A stretch of 54,020 bases of DNA from Anaerocolumna sp. (GTDB taxonomy: Bacteria; Bacillota; Clostridia; Lachnospirales; Lachnospiraceae), in contig JARBTX010000019.1 in assembly GCA_029239975.1 (NCBI GenBank), positions 1 through 54,020 of the forward strand, given 5' to 3'. Each line of letters opens with the position of its first letter. The stretch's first letter is position 1. Both the position numbers and the translations under genes were made by a program. The notes below the pieces were generated by a model. It had not been told where the DNA came from, did not search any database, and saw only the letters and a list, made by a program, of their open reading frames with translations. Positions 10,673 through 18,699 of this stretch are shown one piece after another.

Positions 10673-12136
10673 CTATGCTGAAATTTTCGCGTATCTTTCA
10701 GTTTCAATGATTTCAATCATAAGCTTCATCGGATTAATATCACCTGATTTTACCATATCAAATATTCTAGGAGATGATCCAGAAACTAGTGCTACTCCAC
10801 TATCATGCATTGTTACGGGAACCTGTTCATTACGACTTGCTACATTCCAAAACACAACTTTTGGAAGTTCATATCCTTCTTTTTGAAATAACATTTTAGC
10901 ATTTTCAAAATTAGAAAGGTTTGCATTATTTGTACAGCTATCAAATTCCATGTCTGATATAATATAAATAGTTTTTGGCATCTCTGATTTTAATATTTTA
11001 TATTTTATCGCTGTGCGAATCAATAACTGAAACACTGCTTCTAAATTCGTATTCGCTACTTCATTAAAACTAGCCGTATACTGTACTTTTTCAACAATAT
11101 CTCTGCCTATTATTTCAACAAGACATGGATTTTCTGAAAATGTAATAAAATGATTGGCAAACAAACCAGTATTATGTTCAGCAAAATATATTCCCAGTGA
11201 TAATGCTGCTTCATATGGTTTTGGTGAACCACTTCCACCATACATTGAACCTGAACCATCCACTACAGCAATCGCGTTATCATGATTTTCATATGAAACC
11301 AAACCTTTCCAGCTTGTATCTAAAGCTATACGTTCTTCCTCTGAGATACCACTCTTTAAGGCTTCTCTTATGATATCATAAGGATATAACGAATTTGTTT
11401 TTAGTTTTACTTCTCCATTTTGTACCTTTGAAAGAAAATTCATATAGCGTTCTTTATCATTTCTTATAAATGCTTTTTTGTACTTAAACATTGCTTTCGA
11501 TGGTTGTGCTTCATATGGAAATATATAATCCTTCTCTCGTAGATGATTTTCTATAATATCAATATACTTACGAAGTTTCGATAACGTCTTACGGTATTCT
11601 GCATCTGTAAGCTTTAATGCTCGTGCAATCTTTTTTCCATTTTTTATTGCTTGTTCATTAGATGTATTTACAGATGGAATCCATTTTGCTATTAATGATA
11701 TATTTTCTTCTCCTGTTTTCATTGCTATATTATCAGAGTTTAATTGTATGGAAATAAGATTAATTGCTGCTTTTTCACATGGTGTATCAAAAAGAGCTAG
11801 TAAGTCATCATATCTACCATATTCTGATACATAATTCATATTCTTTAATATTGTTTCTGGATAATGAAATGCAAGCCATTTTAAACAGGTACGGAAAATT
11901 TTTCTCTCACCAAGTCCACCTCTAACATCTCTTGCAAAAAATAGTATCTTCATAGCAAGACTTGGGTCTTCTGTATAAGCTTTTATAAATATGGCTATGA
12001 TTCTTTCTTCCTTTTCATTTCTAAGAGCACCTACTTGATAGAAGAAATCGAGGCAATGGTTATTTGTAGAACGGTTTGTCACTGCACCGTTTTCTGTCAA
12101 TGTAATATTGGTTTCTCTTTTTAAAAAATTAAGCAT
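10673..12136 (-). CDS. Ro60-like RNA-binding protein (TROVE/DUF2828-like plus vWA)
   Basis: A 487-residue protein with the architecture of the Ro/Rsr RNP protein: an N-terminal alpha-helical HEAT-like ring (about 20-270; FFARDVRGGLGERKIFR and NYVSEYGRYDDLLALFD are typical of the TROVE/DUF2828 group) followed by a von Willebrand A domain (about 285-470) with a MIDAS motif D293-G-S295-G-S297 and a later YIISDMEFDS strand. Ro proteins bind Y RNAs and misfolded RNA and work in RNA quality control. I place the start at 12136: AAAGGAG is 8 bases upstream, and the in-frame extension to 12352 runs through RNA structures, not protein. The gene is downstream of rtcB and the Y-like RNAs on the same strand, so it is probably co-transcribed. 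DUF2828 versus classical TROVE cannot be settled by eye. Confidence 0.82.
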   Translation of the reverse strand: MLNFLKRETNITLTENGAVTNRSTNNHCLDFFYQVGALRNEKEERIIAIFIKAYTEDPSLAMKILFFARDVRGGLGERKIFRTCLKWLAFHYPETILKNMNYVSEYGRYDDLLALFDTPCEKAAINLISIQLNSDNIAMKTGEENISLIAKWIPSVNTSNEQAIKNGKKIARALKLTDAEYRKTLSKLRKYIDIIENHLREKDYIFPYEAQPSKAMFKYKKAFIRNDKERYMNFLSKVQNGEVKLKTNSLYPYDIIREALKSGISEEERIALDTSWKGLVSYENHDNAIAVVDGSGSMYGGSGSPKPYEAALSLGIYFAEHNTGLFANHFITFSENPCLVEIIGRDIVEKVQYTASFNEVANTNLEAVFQLLIRTAIKYKILKSEMPKTIYIISDMEFDSCTNNANLSNFENAKMLFQKEGYELPKVVFWNVASRNEQVPVTMHDSGVALVSGSSPRIFDMVKSGDINPMKLMIEIIETERYAKISA

Positions 12137-12165
12137 AGATATGACTCCTTTCATTGTTTGTTTAC

Positions 12166-12228
12166 ACGATACGCTCGGGTTTCTCTTTGTTCCCGATAAA
12201 TGGGAGATATTATTGCTGTTCGTATCGT
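12166..12228 (-). ncRNA. Y-like RNA module 3
   Basis: Closing helix ACGATACG (12228-12221) with CGTATCGT (12173-12166), a perfect 8 bp. The octamer ACAGCAAT (12219-12212) begins one base after the 5' strand. An inner hairpin can form from TCGGG and CCCGA. The module ends 15 bases before the ribosome site of the Ro-like gene, so it could also influence translation of that gene. It may be part of one longer RNA together with the two modules upstream. Confidence 0.6.
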
Positions 12229-12229
12229 T

Positions 12230-12352
12230 ATGATTCACGACATATTTTTTCATTGCTCTACCAATTAAGCTATAGAATATTACTATTCTAGCTGGTCTCG
12301 AACCAGCAACACATGCACCCAAGAAGATTGCTGTTAATGTCGTTCTAATCAT
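12230..12352 (-). ncRNA. Y RNA with circularly permuted tRNA-like domain (YrlA-like), module 2
   Basis: The closing helix is ATGATT-AGA-ACGACAT (12352-12337) with ATGTCGT-G-AATCAT (12243-12230), 13 bp around one internal bulge. ACAGCAAT (12334-12327) follows the 5' strand. Inside is a tRNA mimic read 5' to 3': T arm GCTGG-TTCGAGA-CCAGC (12307-12291); directly after it a 7-bp acceptor-like helix TAGAATA/TATTCTA capped by a GTAA tetraloop (12290-12273); TA in the place of bases 8 and 9; D arm GCTT-AATTGGTA-GAGC (12270-12255). The RNA therefore opens at the anticodon position, as in bacterial YrlA Y RNAs, which are known to mimic tRNA and to bind Ro proteins. It lies between rtcB and the Ro-like gene. 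The exact RNA ends are unknown. Confidence 0.82.
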
Positions 12353-12357
12353 TTATC

Positions 12358-12409
12358 AAGACACTGTTTTTCACTTAACAGGTGAGTTTTTGATTGCTGT
12401 AAGTGTCTT
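12358..12409 (-). ncRNA. Y-like RNA module 1, directly after rtcB
   Basis: Closing helix AAGACACT (12409-12402) with AGTGTCTT (12365-12358), a perfect 8 bp. ACAGCAAT (12400-12393) begins one base after the 5' strand, exactly as in the other two modules, and an inner TCAC/GTGA hairpin follows. GTGAAAAAC before the 3' strand resembles ATGAAAAAAT at the same place in module 2. The helix begins 4 bases after the rtcB stop codon. A role as partial terminator or processing site for rtcB is an alternative. Confidence 0.6.
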
Positions 12410-12413
12410 TCTT

Positions 12414-13649
12414 TTATCCTTTTACAACTCCTATGGTGAAGAGCCTTTTTACTGGTTCAACAAGATCTGTCTGATTGGACATAACAATATCTATGTCCTT
12501 ATAAGCAAAACGTGCTTCCTCTGCTACGTCTTGTTTATTGTGTTTTCCTAATACTACTTGATTCATTTTTAAATCTAACATAACTTGCTCCACACTAAAA
12601 TTCTCTTTCGCTCCAGTTCTTGAATATCTTCTACCTGCACCATGGGAAGAACTACAGAAACTTTCTTCATTGCCCTTTCCTTTCACGATGTAACTATAAG
12701 AACCCATTGCACCTGGTATGATTGCTAGTTCACCATCTCGTACTCTCGTTGCACCTTTTCGATGCACCCAGACATCTTTATTATAATGATTTTCATAAGA
12801 AGCATAATTATGATGACAGTTAATTTCATTTTCATAATTTGGATGAAGATTCGTGTATTTCTCTAAATAATGCGTAAATATTTCTTTTACCCTTTCAAGC
12901 ATTCTAGTTCTATTTTCATAAGCAAAATCAAGTGATAAATTCATCCAGTTTATATATCTTTGCCCTTCTGGTGTATCTACTGGAAGAAATGGTAGACTGT
13001 ATTCAGCAGGCACCATAGAATACCATTTTTCATTTAATTCTCGCGCCATTTTGTTAAAATGTTGACCCACAATATTACCAAAATGACGGCTTCCTGAATG
13101 AAGCATAATACCAACTAAACCATTCTCATCTTGTTGTAATTCAATAAAATGATTACCACCACCTAGTGTACCAATTTGATAATATCCATCTTCTATCTGA
13201 GGTATAAGTTCACTATCAGCCATATATTTATCTATTTCATTTTTTGCTTGATTAAGAACCTTACTCTCTTGTGGCTTTTTGTGGTGGTTATAACCTGTTG
13301 GTATATTTCTCAATATGTCGCTTATGATTGTTTGTAGTAATGTTCCATTTCCCGTCATAGTTTCACGAAGCACCGATACTGGTATGTCCGTCTGCACAAA
13401 TCCCATGCCACAGCCAATGTCTACTCCAACGGCATTAGGAATCACTACACCGTCTGTTGCAATTACTCCACCAATTGGCATTCCTTTTCCTGTGTGAGTA
13501 TCTGGCATTAAATTAACCCATTTATGTATGAAAGGTAGATTCGAAAGATTTATCCCTTGAAGAAGGCAGGATCCTTCAATATCCTGGATATTTTGTAACC
13601 ATATCTTTATTGGATTTATTGTTTTTCCTTTTTCAAAATAAACAAACAT
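12414..13649 (-). CDS. rtcB: RNA-splicing ligase RtcB
   Basis: A 411-residue GTP- and Mn2+-dependent RNA ligase that joins 2',3'-cyclic phosphate or 3'-phosphate ends to 5'-OH ends. Metal ligands are seen in VGVDIGCGMG (C80), GGGNHFIE (H167), HSGSRHFG (H184) and INCHHNY (H279/H280). The histidine that takes GMP is H336 in SSSHGAGR. The length fits the shorter bacterial RtcB group, below the roughly 480 residues of archaeal enzymes. AAAGGAG precedes the ATG. It is the first gene of a leftward unit followed by Y-like RNAs and a Ro-like gene, and is divergent from two WYL regulators. In enterobacteria rtcBA is likewise linked to rsr and Y RNA, though under an RtcR/sigma-54 system. No rtcA is present here. 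Confidence 0.95.
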   Translation of the reverse strand: MFVYFEKGKTINPIKIWLQNIQDIEGSCLLQGINLSNLPFIHKWVNLMPDTHTGKGMPIGGVIATDGVVIPNAVGVDIGCGMGFVQTDIPVSVLRETMTGNGTLLQTIISDILRNIPTGYNHHKKPQESKVLNQAKNEIDKYMADSELIPQIEDGYYQIGTLGGGNHFIELQQDENGLVGIMLHSGSRHFGNIVGQHFNKMARELNEKWYSMVPAEYSLPFLPVDTPEGQRYINWMNLSLDFAYENRTRMLERVKEIFTHYLEKYTNLHPNYENEINCHHNYASYENHYNKDVWVHRKGATRVRDGELAIIPGAMGSYSYIVKGKGNEESFCSSSHGAGRRYSRTGAKENFSVEQVMLDLKMNQVVLGKHNKQDVAEEARFAYKDIDIVMSNQTDLVEPVKRLFTIGVVKG

Positions 13650-13788
13650 TTTATTTCTCTCCTTTGTTGTTATGAATTGATTATATCAAGGTAACTTTTC
13701 ATTATCATATAAAAAAAGGTGCGAAAACTTACTTCTGGTTGTTCCAATATTATATTTTTGATATAATTTTATTTAAAGGGGGGCATGT
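13650..13788. promoter_or_regulatory. Divergent promoter region of rtcB and the WYL regulators
   Basis: Rightward promoter: TTGTTC (13739-13744), 17 bases, TATAAT (13762-13767). Leftward, a -10 is present at about 13681 with a weak -35. Both -10 regions share the identical decamer TTGATATAAT. The rightward ribosome site is AAAGGGGGG. The weak leftward -35 suits activation by a regulator such as the adjacent WYL proteins; that is an inference. Confidence 0.55.
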
Positions 13789-15030
13789 ATGAGTGAATTT
13801 TCTGAATTAATAAAGAATTTTGATAAAGTTAGGGATTATATGCGTGATTTTTTTATATATGGCTTTAAAACACGTTCCGATTTTCAATATAAAAGTTTGC
13901 GAACATATGATAATGAAAAACGTCGTATTGAAAGTTGGCTTGGTAATCTAATTCGGTTTGATTCATCCAAAAAGGGTAAACAGATAGCAATTTCACTTGA
14001 TAGTGGGCAACTAAATTCTAATCCACTCTACAAAGCTCACAAATCGAAAAGCTTCACCGATAATGATATTCGGTTACACTATTTTATTTTGGATTTATTA
14101 AAGAATAAAACCGATTTATCCGTTGAAGAAATTACAGATGGTATCTATGACTGCTATGGCGTATATTTTGAACCTCAGATTATACGCCTTAAATTAAAAG
14201 AATATGTTTCAGAAGGTATTCTATTGCAAAGAAAATCAAAAAAAGCGTTACTTTATAGTCTATCCAAGGATTATCCTGAAACATTCTCTTCTGACAAAAA
14301 CGGATTTATAGACGCTATCACTTATTTTTCTGAAACTGCACCATTTGGAGTAGTTGGAAGTTACCTTTTAGATCAGTTAAATGCTAAAAATGATTTATTT
14401 CTTTATAAACATAATTTTATCGTACATACACTAGAAGATCACATACTCCTAAGTTTATTGAATGCAATGGATGAAAAGTGTTTGGTCGAAATTAAAAATT
14501 ATGGTAAAAAGAAAAATGAAGTTCTTATAAAAGGTATTCCTTTAAATGTATTTGTTTCGTCTCAAACTGGTCGTCGTTATATTGCAATGTATCTCCCTTC
14601 TGTAAAGCGATTTAATTCCTTTCGTTTGGATTATATTAAATCAGTGGAAAAACTTGAAGTACATGAGAAATATGATTATTTTAAAGATAAATTTGAAGTT
14701 AACATTGCTAAATGCTGGGGAGTTTCCTTTGGAAGTATAAACCGTACAGCGCAATATGAAGAGTTCAAAATGATTATATATATAGATGAAGATAAAGAAC
14801 AATTCATACTTAATCGCCTGAAACGTGAGGGAAGAAATGGTGTAATTGAGCGCGTCTGTGATAATACATATTCCTATACCGTTCAAGTTTTTGATATCAA
14901 TGAAATGATGCATTGGGTAAAAACATTTATAGGAAGAATTATATCCATTGAGGGTTCAAATGAACACATTACCCGTAACTTTTATCATGATATAAATCGT
15001 ATGAAGAAACTATATAATAAGGAGAATTAG
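13789..15030 (+). CDS. WYL-domain transcriptional regulator, first of a pair
   Basis: A 413-residue protein. A winged helix-turn-helix is visible at about 85-165 (TDNDIRLHYFILDLLKNKTD, then SVEEITDGIYDCYGVYFEPQ). A WYL domain follows at about 225-300, with the RRYIAMYLPSVKRFNSFRLD strand-turn typical of the fold, then a WCX-like C-terminal extension (about 310-405). WYL domains sense nucleic-acid or small ligands and control DNA- or RNA-damage genes (PafBC, for example). It is divergent from rtcB and one base from the next WYL gene, so the two are probably one operon and may act as a heterodimer. The long N-terminal part before the winged helix is not recognised. Confidence 0.78.
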   Translation: MSEFSELIKNFDKVRDYMRDFFIYGFKTRSDFQYKSLRTYDNEKRRIESWLGNLIRFDSSKKGKQIAISLDSGQLNSNPLYKAHKSKSFTDNDIRLHYFILDLLKNKTDLSVEEITDGIYDCYGVYFEPQIIRLKLKEYVSEGILLQRKSKKALLYSLSKDYPETFSSDKNGFIDAITYFSETAPFGVVGSYLLDQLNAKNDLFLYKHNFIVHTLEDHILLSLLNAMDEKCLVEIKNYGKKKNEVLIKGIPLNVFVSSQTGRRYIAMYLPSVKRFNSFRLDYIKSVEKLEVHEKYDYFKDKFEVNIAKCWGVSFGSINRTAQYEEFKMIIYIDEDKEQFILNRLKREGRNGVIERVCDNTYSYTVQVFDINEMMHWVKTFIGRIISIEGSNEHITRNFYHDINRMKKLYNKEN

Positions 15031-15031
15031 T

Positions 15032-16042
15032 ATGGAACTTTTTTCAGAAATATATAGCTGTTACTATTCTGTAACAACAAAAATATTACAATCGTCGCCG
15101 CTTACTGATAAGCAAATTAACTCCATTATACATACAAATGCCTTTTCTGAATCCGCACTTTTCCTACATCCAAAGTTATGTAAAAGTGATGGGTGGGGAT
15201 TAATTTCGAAACAAAATAATAACTACCAAACTAATTTAACCAACTCTCCCAAACTACCGATTACATTATTAGAAAAACGCTGGTTAAAATCTCTTATTCA
15301 TGACCCTCGCATTCGATTATTTATGGATGAAGATGCTTTATTAGAACTTAGTAATAAACTTTCAGAGATAAAACCACTATATCGTAACGAACAATTTAAA
15401 TGGTTTGATATATTCTCTGACGGTGACAATTATTCGAATAAAACATATATAAAAATTTTTAAACTAATTCTATCTGCTATAAAGAATAAAGACATTATTA
15501 AAATTGAATTTACTTCTGGTAAAGGTAGAACAGTCTCTCATGATTATTTTCCATACCGTCTGGAATACTCACAAAAAAATGATAAATTTCGTGTTTTTGT
15601 AGCTAAAATGAAGGGATTACAATCGTTATCCCTTGGCACTATTAATCTTTCAAGAATTAAAAATATTCAGACTACTGAAAGACATTATTCTATCAACGTA
15701 GATATGGATAAAGTTTTTAAGTGGAAACGCTGTCATGAACCAGTTCATCTTGAAATCAGTAATGAAAGAAATGGTTTAGAAAGATTTATGATGGAGTTTG
15801 CAGCATATGAAAAACACACTGAACTTGATGAAATTAGCGGTAATTGTATTGCTAAGCTTTGGTATGATTCACAAGATGAAACTGAAGTTTTAATTAGACT
15901 ATTAGGTTTTGGCCCTGTTATAAAAATACTTGGTCCAGAACGAATGTTAAAACAAGTTCACGAACGAGTTAATAAACAATATAATCTTTTATTTCAAAAT
16001 AACATATTTCCCAATGATATACTAAGTAACAGCATTACATAG
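15032..16042 (+). CDS. WYL-domain protein, second of a pair
   Basis: A 336-residue protein starting one base after the stop of the first WYL gene, with AAGGAG upstream, so the two are translationally linked. A small N-terminal helical or DNA-binding part (1 to about 130) is followed by a WYL domain at about 150-225 (KDIIKIEFTSGKGRTVSHDY, FPYRLEYSQKNDKFRVFVAK) and a WCX extension ending in LLGFGPVIKILGPERML, which is typical of this family. Paired WYL proteins form heterodimers in the PafBC system. Here they stand divergent from the rtcB-Y RNA-Ro unit, so control of RNA repair is the likely role. The effector is unknown. Confidence 0.75.
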   Translation: MELFSEIYSCYYSVTTKILQSSPLTDKQINSIIHTNAFSESALFLHPKLCKSDGWGLISKQNNNYQTNLTNSPKLPITLLEKRWLKSLIHDPRIRLFMDEDALLELSNKLSEIKPLYRNEQFKWFDIFSDGDNYSNKTYIKIFKLILSAIKNKDIIKIEFTSGKGRTVSHDYFPYRLEYSQKNDKFRVFVAKMKGLQSLSLGTINLSRIKNIQTTERHYSINVDMDKVFKWKRCHEPVHLEISNERNGLERFMMEFAAYEKHTELDEISGNCIAKLWYDSQDETEVLIRLLGFGPVIKILGPERMLKQVHERVNKQYNLLFQNNIFPNDILSNSIT

Positions 16043-16362
16043 CTATCATACTATTAAGAAACCATCATTCATTATCTGAATGAAGAATTGGGGTTTATTG
16101 CGCTATTGAATTTGTTTATTGTTTCATATCATTTTCTTCACGATTATTTATGTCATATAACATCTATAGTAAGGTGACATGGTATCACCTCAATGAAATT
16201 AAAAAAGGATGACATCAAGTCATCCTTTTTTATACAATTAATTTTCTAGTTAACGTTTCTAATCCTTTTTTATAAGTACCAGTTATTTTTTCTTTTAATA
16301 CTTTTATCTTTCTTATAGAAATTTCAGTCAATCTTTTTATTTCAGTCTCTACTTACAAACAC
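16043..16362. terminator. Terminator region after the WYL operon
   Basis: The strong hairpin AAAAAGGATGAC (16202-16213) with GTCATCCTTTTT (16219-16230) is a rho-independent terminator usable in both directions. Two weaker hairpins precede it: AGGTGA/TCACCT (16172-16190), and one near 16059-16095. No convincing gene lies in the stretch. Confidence 0.75.
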
Positions 16363-18600
16363 TTACAAGTATTTTGCAGTAATAGATTCCTTACAGTTTT
16401 TCAAGTCACCAGGAGTACCTTCAAAAAGTATTTCTCCGCCTTTGCTGCCACCCTCTACACCTACATCAATAATCCAATCCGCATTACGAATTACATCAAG
16501 GTTGTGTTCTATCACAATCACGGTATTACCCTTGTCAACAAGTCGGTTAATAATGGTTAAAATACCTGTGATATCGGACATATGAAGTCCAGTAGTAGGC
16601 TCATCCATGATATAGATATTTCCTTTTTTACTAAGCTCTTTTGCAAGTTTTAGACGTTGACATTCACCACCAGAAAGGGTATCTAATGGTTGCCCTAATG
16701 TCATATAATGTAGGCCAACATCAACAATAAGCTTTAACTTATTTTTTATTTCTTTTTGCTCAAAGAATTCCACCGCATCTGCAATAGTCATGTCCAGTAC
16801 ATCAACAATGGATTTTACATTGTATTTATACTCTAAAACCTCTTGCTTAAACCGTTTACCATCACATTCTTCACAAAGGGTTTGGGTTGAATCCATAAAA
16901 GAAAGGTCAGTCTCTATATATCCACGACCTTTGCATGCTTCACATGCACCTTCTGAATTATAACTAAATAATCCTGCACTTACTTTATTTTCATCCGCAA
17001 ATAATTTACGAATTTGATCCATGATTCCAGTAAAAGTAGCTGGAATTGAACGCAGATTAGCACTTACCGCAGATTGATCTATTATAATAGCATCTTTATA
17101 TTCCTTTGCAAAAACTCCGTTAACCAAGGTAGATTTACCTGAACCAGCTACACCTGTCACAACGGTTAATATCCCTTTTGGTATTCTTAACCTAACATTT
17201 TTCAAATTGTGTAAACTACTCTTTTTCGTTTCAAAGAACTCATTACTTGACCTTGGGTTGCTCTTAATCGGTAAACTCCTGCCAATATATTCACCAGTTA
17301 GTGTGTTGGCTTTTAGAAGATCATCAAAACTTCCTTCATACATGATCTTTCCACCATTTGTACCTGCATGTGGACCAACATCAACAATGTAATCGGCAAC
17401 CTTTATCACATCAGGGTCGTGTTCTACTACAATTACTGTATTACCTTTATCCCGTAATTTTACCAGTAATTCGTTTAATCTGTGAACATCTCTTGGGTGT
17501 AACCCAATACTTGGTTCATCGAAAATATACATTGCATCCGTTAAACTACTGGTAAGGTGTTTCACCATTTTTACACGTTGTGATTCACCACCGGATAATG
17601 TAGATGTTTCTCTATCCAAGCTTACATAATCAAGACCTATATGAATTAGATCATTCAGTCTCTCCGTTAGATTTTTAATAATTGGTTTTACGTTATTATC
17701 AGTAATCTTTTGTACTAGTTCTAAAAGTTCATCCACCTGCAGGGCAGTAAAATCTGCGATGGAATATTCCATTATTTTAGATGATAATATAGTATCATTA
17801 TATCGCCTTCCACCACAATCAGGACAACATTCTTCTGTTGTAAATGGGGATATTTTCTTAATGGATGCTTCAGATTTCTCATACTCCGTTTTAATGAATT
17901 GCATGATGAATTTCTCTACGAGACCTGCATAGGTAGTATTCATTCCGTCCATTATGGTTGAACTTACTTTTACTGGTTTACAATACACTAATTTATCATA
18001 TTCTTCTTTGGTATAATCTTTTATTTTTTTATCACAATCAAAATAACCACTTGTAGCATACATTTTCCACTGCCAGGTTCCAGGTTTATAACCTGGTAAC
18101 AAAATAGCCCCTTCATTTAAAGACTTTTCTTTATCCAATGCTTTATCAATATCTAGGGTAACAATCTTACCAATGCCTTCACAAGTCTTGCACATTCCAT
18201 TAGGGTCATTGAATGAAAAAAAGGAAGATGGCCCTACATGTGGTTGTCCAATACGTGAAAATAACAATCGGATTAATGGATTAATATCAGTGATAGTACC
18301 TAGAGTAGAACGTGAATTACCACCGATTCGTTTTTGGTCAACTATGATTGCTAATGAAAGATTTTCAATCGAGTCAACGTCTGGGTGACCATACTTCGGT
18401 AAATAGATTTGAACAAATTTACTAAAGGTTTCATTTAACTGTCTACCAGCTTCCTGAGCAATGGTATCAAATACAATAGAAGATTTACCAGAGCCTGATA
18501 CACCAGTAAAAATAGTTATTTTCTTTTTTGGTATTTTTAAATTGATATTCTTTAAATTATTTGCACGTGCACCAACAATTTTAATATACTCTTGTGACAT
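16363..18600 (-). CDS. UvrA-like ABC ATPase (short, UvrA2/drug-resistance type)
   Basis: A 745-residue tandem ABC ATPase of the UvrA family. Each half has a Walker A (GVSGSGKSS at about 33-41, and GVAGSGKST), a signature (LSGGESQRVKM and LSGGECQRLKL) and a Walker B (IFDEPSIGLHPRD and IMDEPTTGLHMSD). Zinc-finger cysteine pairs are present (CKTCEGIG with CCPDCGGRRY; CEACKGRG with CEECDGKRF). Full UvrA proteins are about 940 residues; the region that binds UvrB in the first half is shortened. Such short forms (UvrA2, DrrC-like) are linked to tolerance of DNA-binding drugs rather than core excision repair. No uvrB or uvrC is nearby. AAGGAG precedes the ATG. The substrate is unknown. Confidence 0.85.
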   Translation of the reverse strand: MSQEYIKIVGARANNLKNINLKIPKKKITIFTGVSGSGKSSIVFDTIAQEAGRQLNETFSKFVQIYLPKYGHPDVDSIENLSLAIIVDQKRIGGNSRSTLGTITDINPLIRLLFSRIGQPHVGPSSFFSFNDPNGMCKTCEGIGKIVTLDIDKALDKEKSLNEGAILLPGYKPGTWQWKMYATSGYFDCDKKIKDYTKEEYDKLVYCKPVKVSSTIMDGMNTTYAGLVEKFIMQFIKTEYEKSEASIKKISPFTTEECCPDCGGRRYNDTILSSKIMEYSIADFTALQVDELLELVQKITDNNVKPIIKNLTERLNDLIHIGLDYVSLDRETSTLSGGESQRVKMVKHLTSSLTDAMYIFDEPSIGLHPRDVHRLNELLVKLRDKGNTVIVVEHDPDVIKVADYIVDVGPHAGTNGGKIMYEGSFDDLLKANTLTGEYIGRSLPIKSNPRSSNEFFETKKSSLHNLKNVRLRIPKGILTVVTGVAGSGKSTLVNGVFAKEYKDAIIIDQSAVSANLRSIPATFTGIMDQIRKLFADENKVSAGLFSYNSEGACEACKGRGYIETDLSFMDSTQTLCEECDGKRFKQEVLEYKYNVKSIVDVLDMTIADAVEFFEQKEIKNKLKLIVDVGLHYMTLGQPLDTLSGGECQRLKLAKELSKKGNIYIMDEPTTGLHMSDITGILTIINRLVDKGNTVIVIEHNLDVIRNADWIIDVGVEGGSKGGEILFEGTPGDLKNCKESITAKYL

Positions 18601-18625
18601 ATTGTGTCTCCTTATATAGAATACT

Positions 18626-18654
18626 AAAGTTCTAGGAAATCAACCTAGAACTTT
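18626..18654 (-). terminator. Terminator of the MORN gene
   Basis: AAAGTTCTAGG (18626-18636) and CCTAGAACTTT (18644-18654) form a perfect 11-bp hairpin between the MORN gene and the uvrA-like gene. Confidence 0.55.
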
Positions 18655-18699
18655 TTATAGTTTAAAAATCTTTACATCTATTATAAATTTATATCATCT

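Noticed and set aside
16240..16362. Minus-strand coding-like stretch after the uvrA-like gene
   Set aside because: About 34 residues (LTEISIRKIKVLKEKITGTY...) with only a TTG start and no ribosome site; it may be a gene remnant but cannot be supported.
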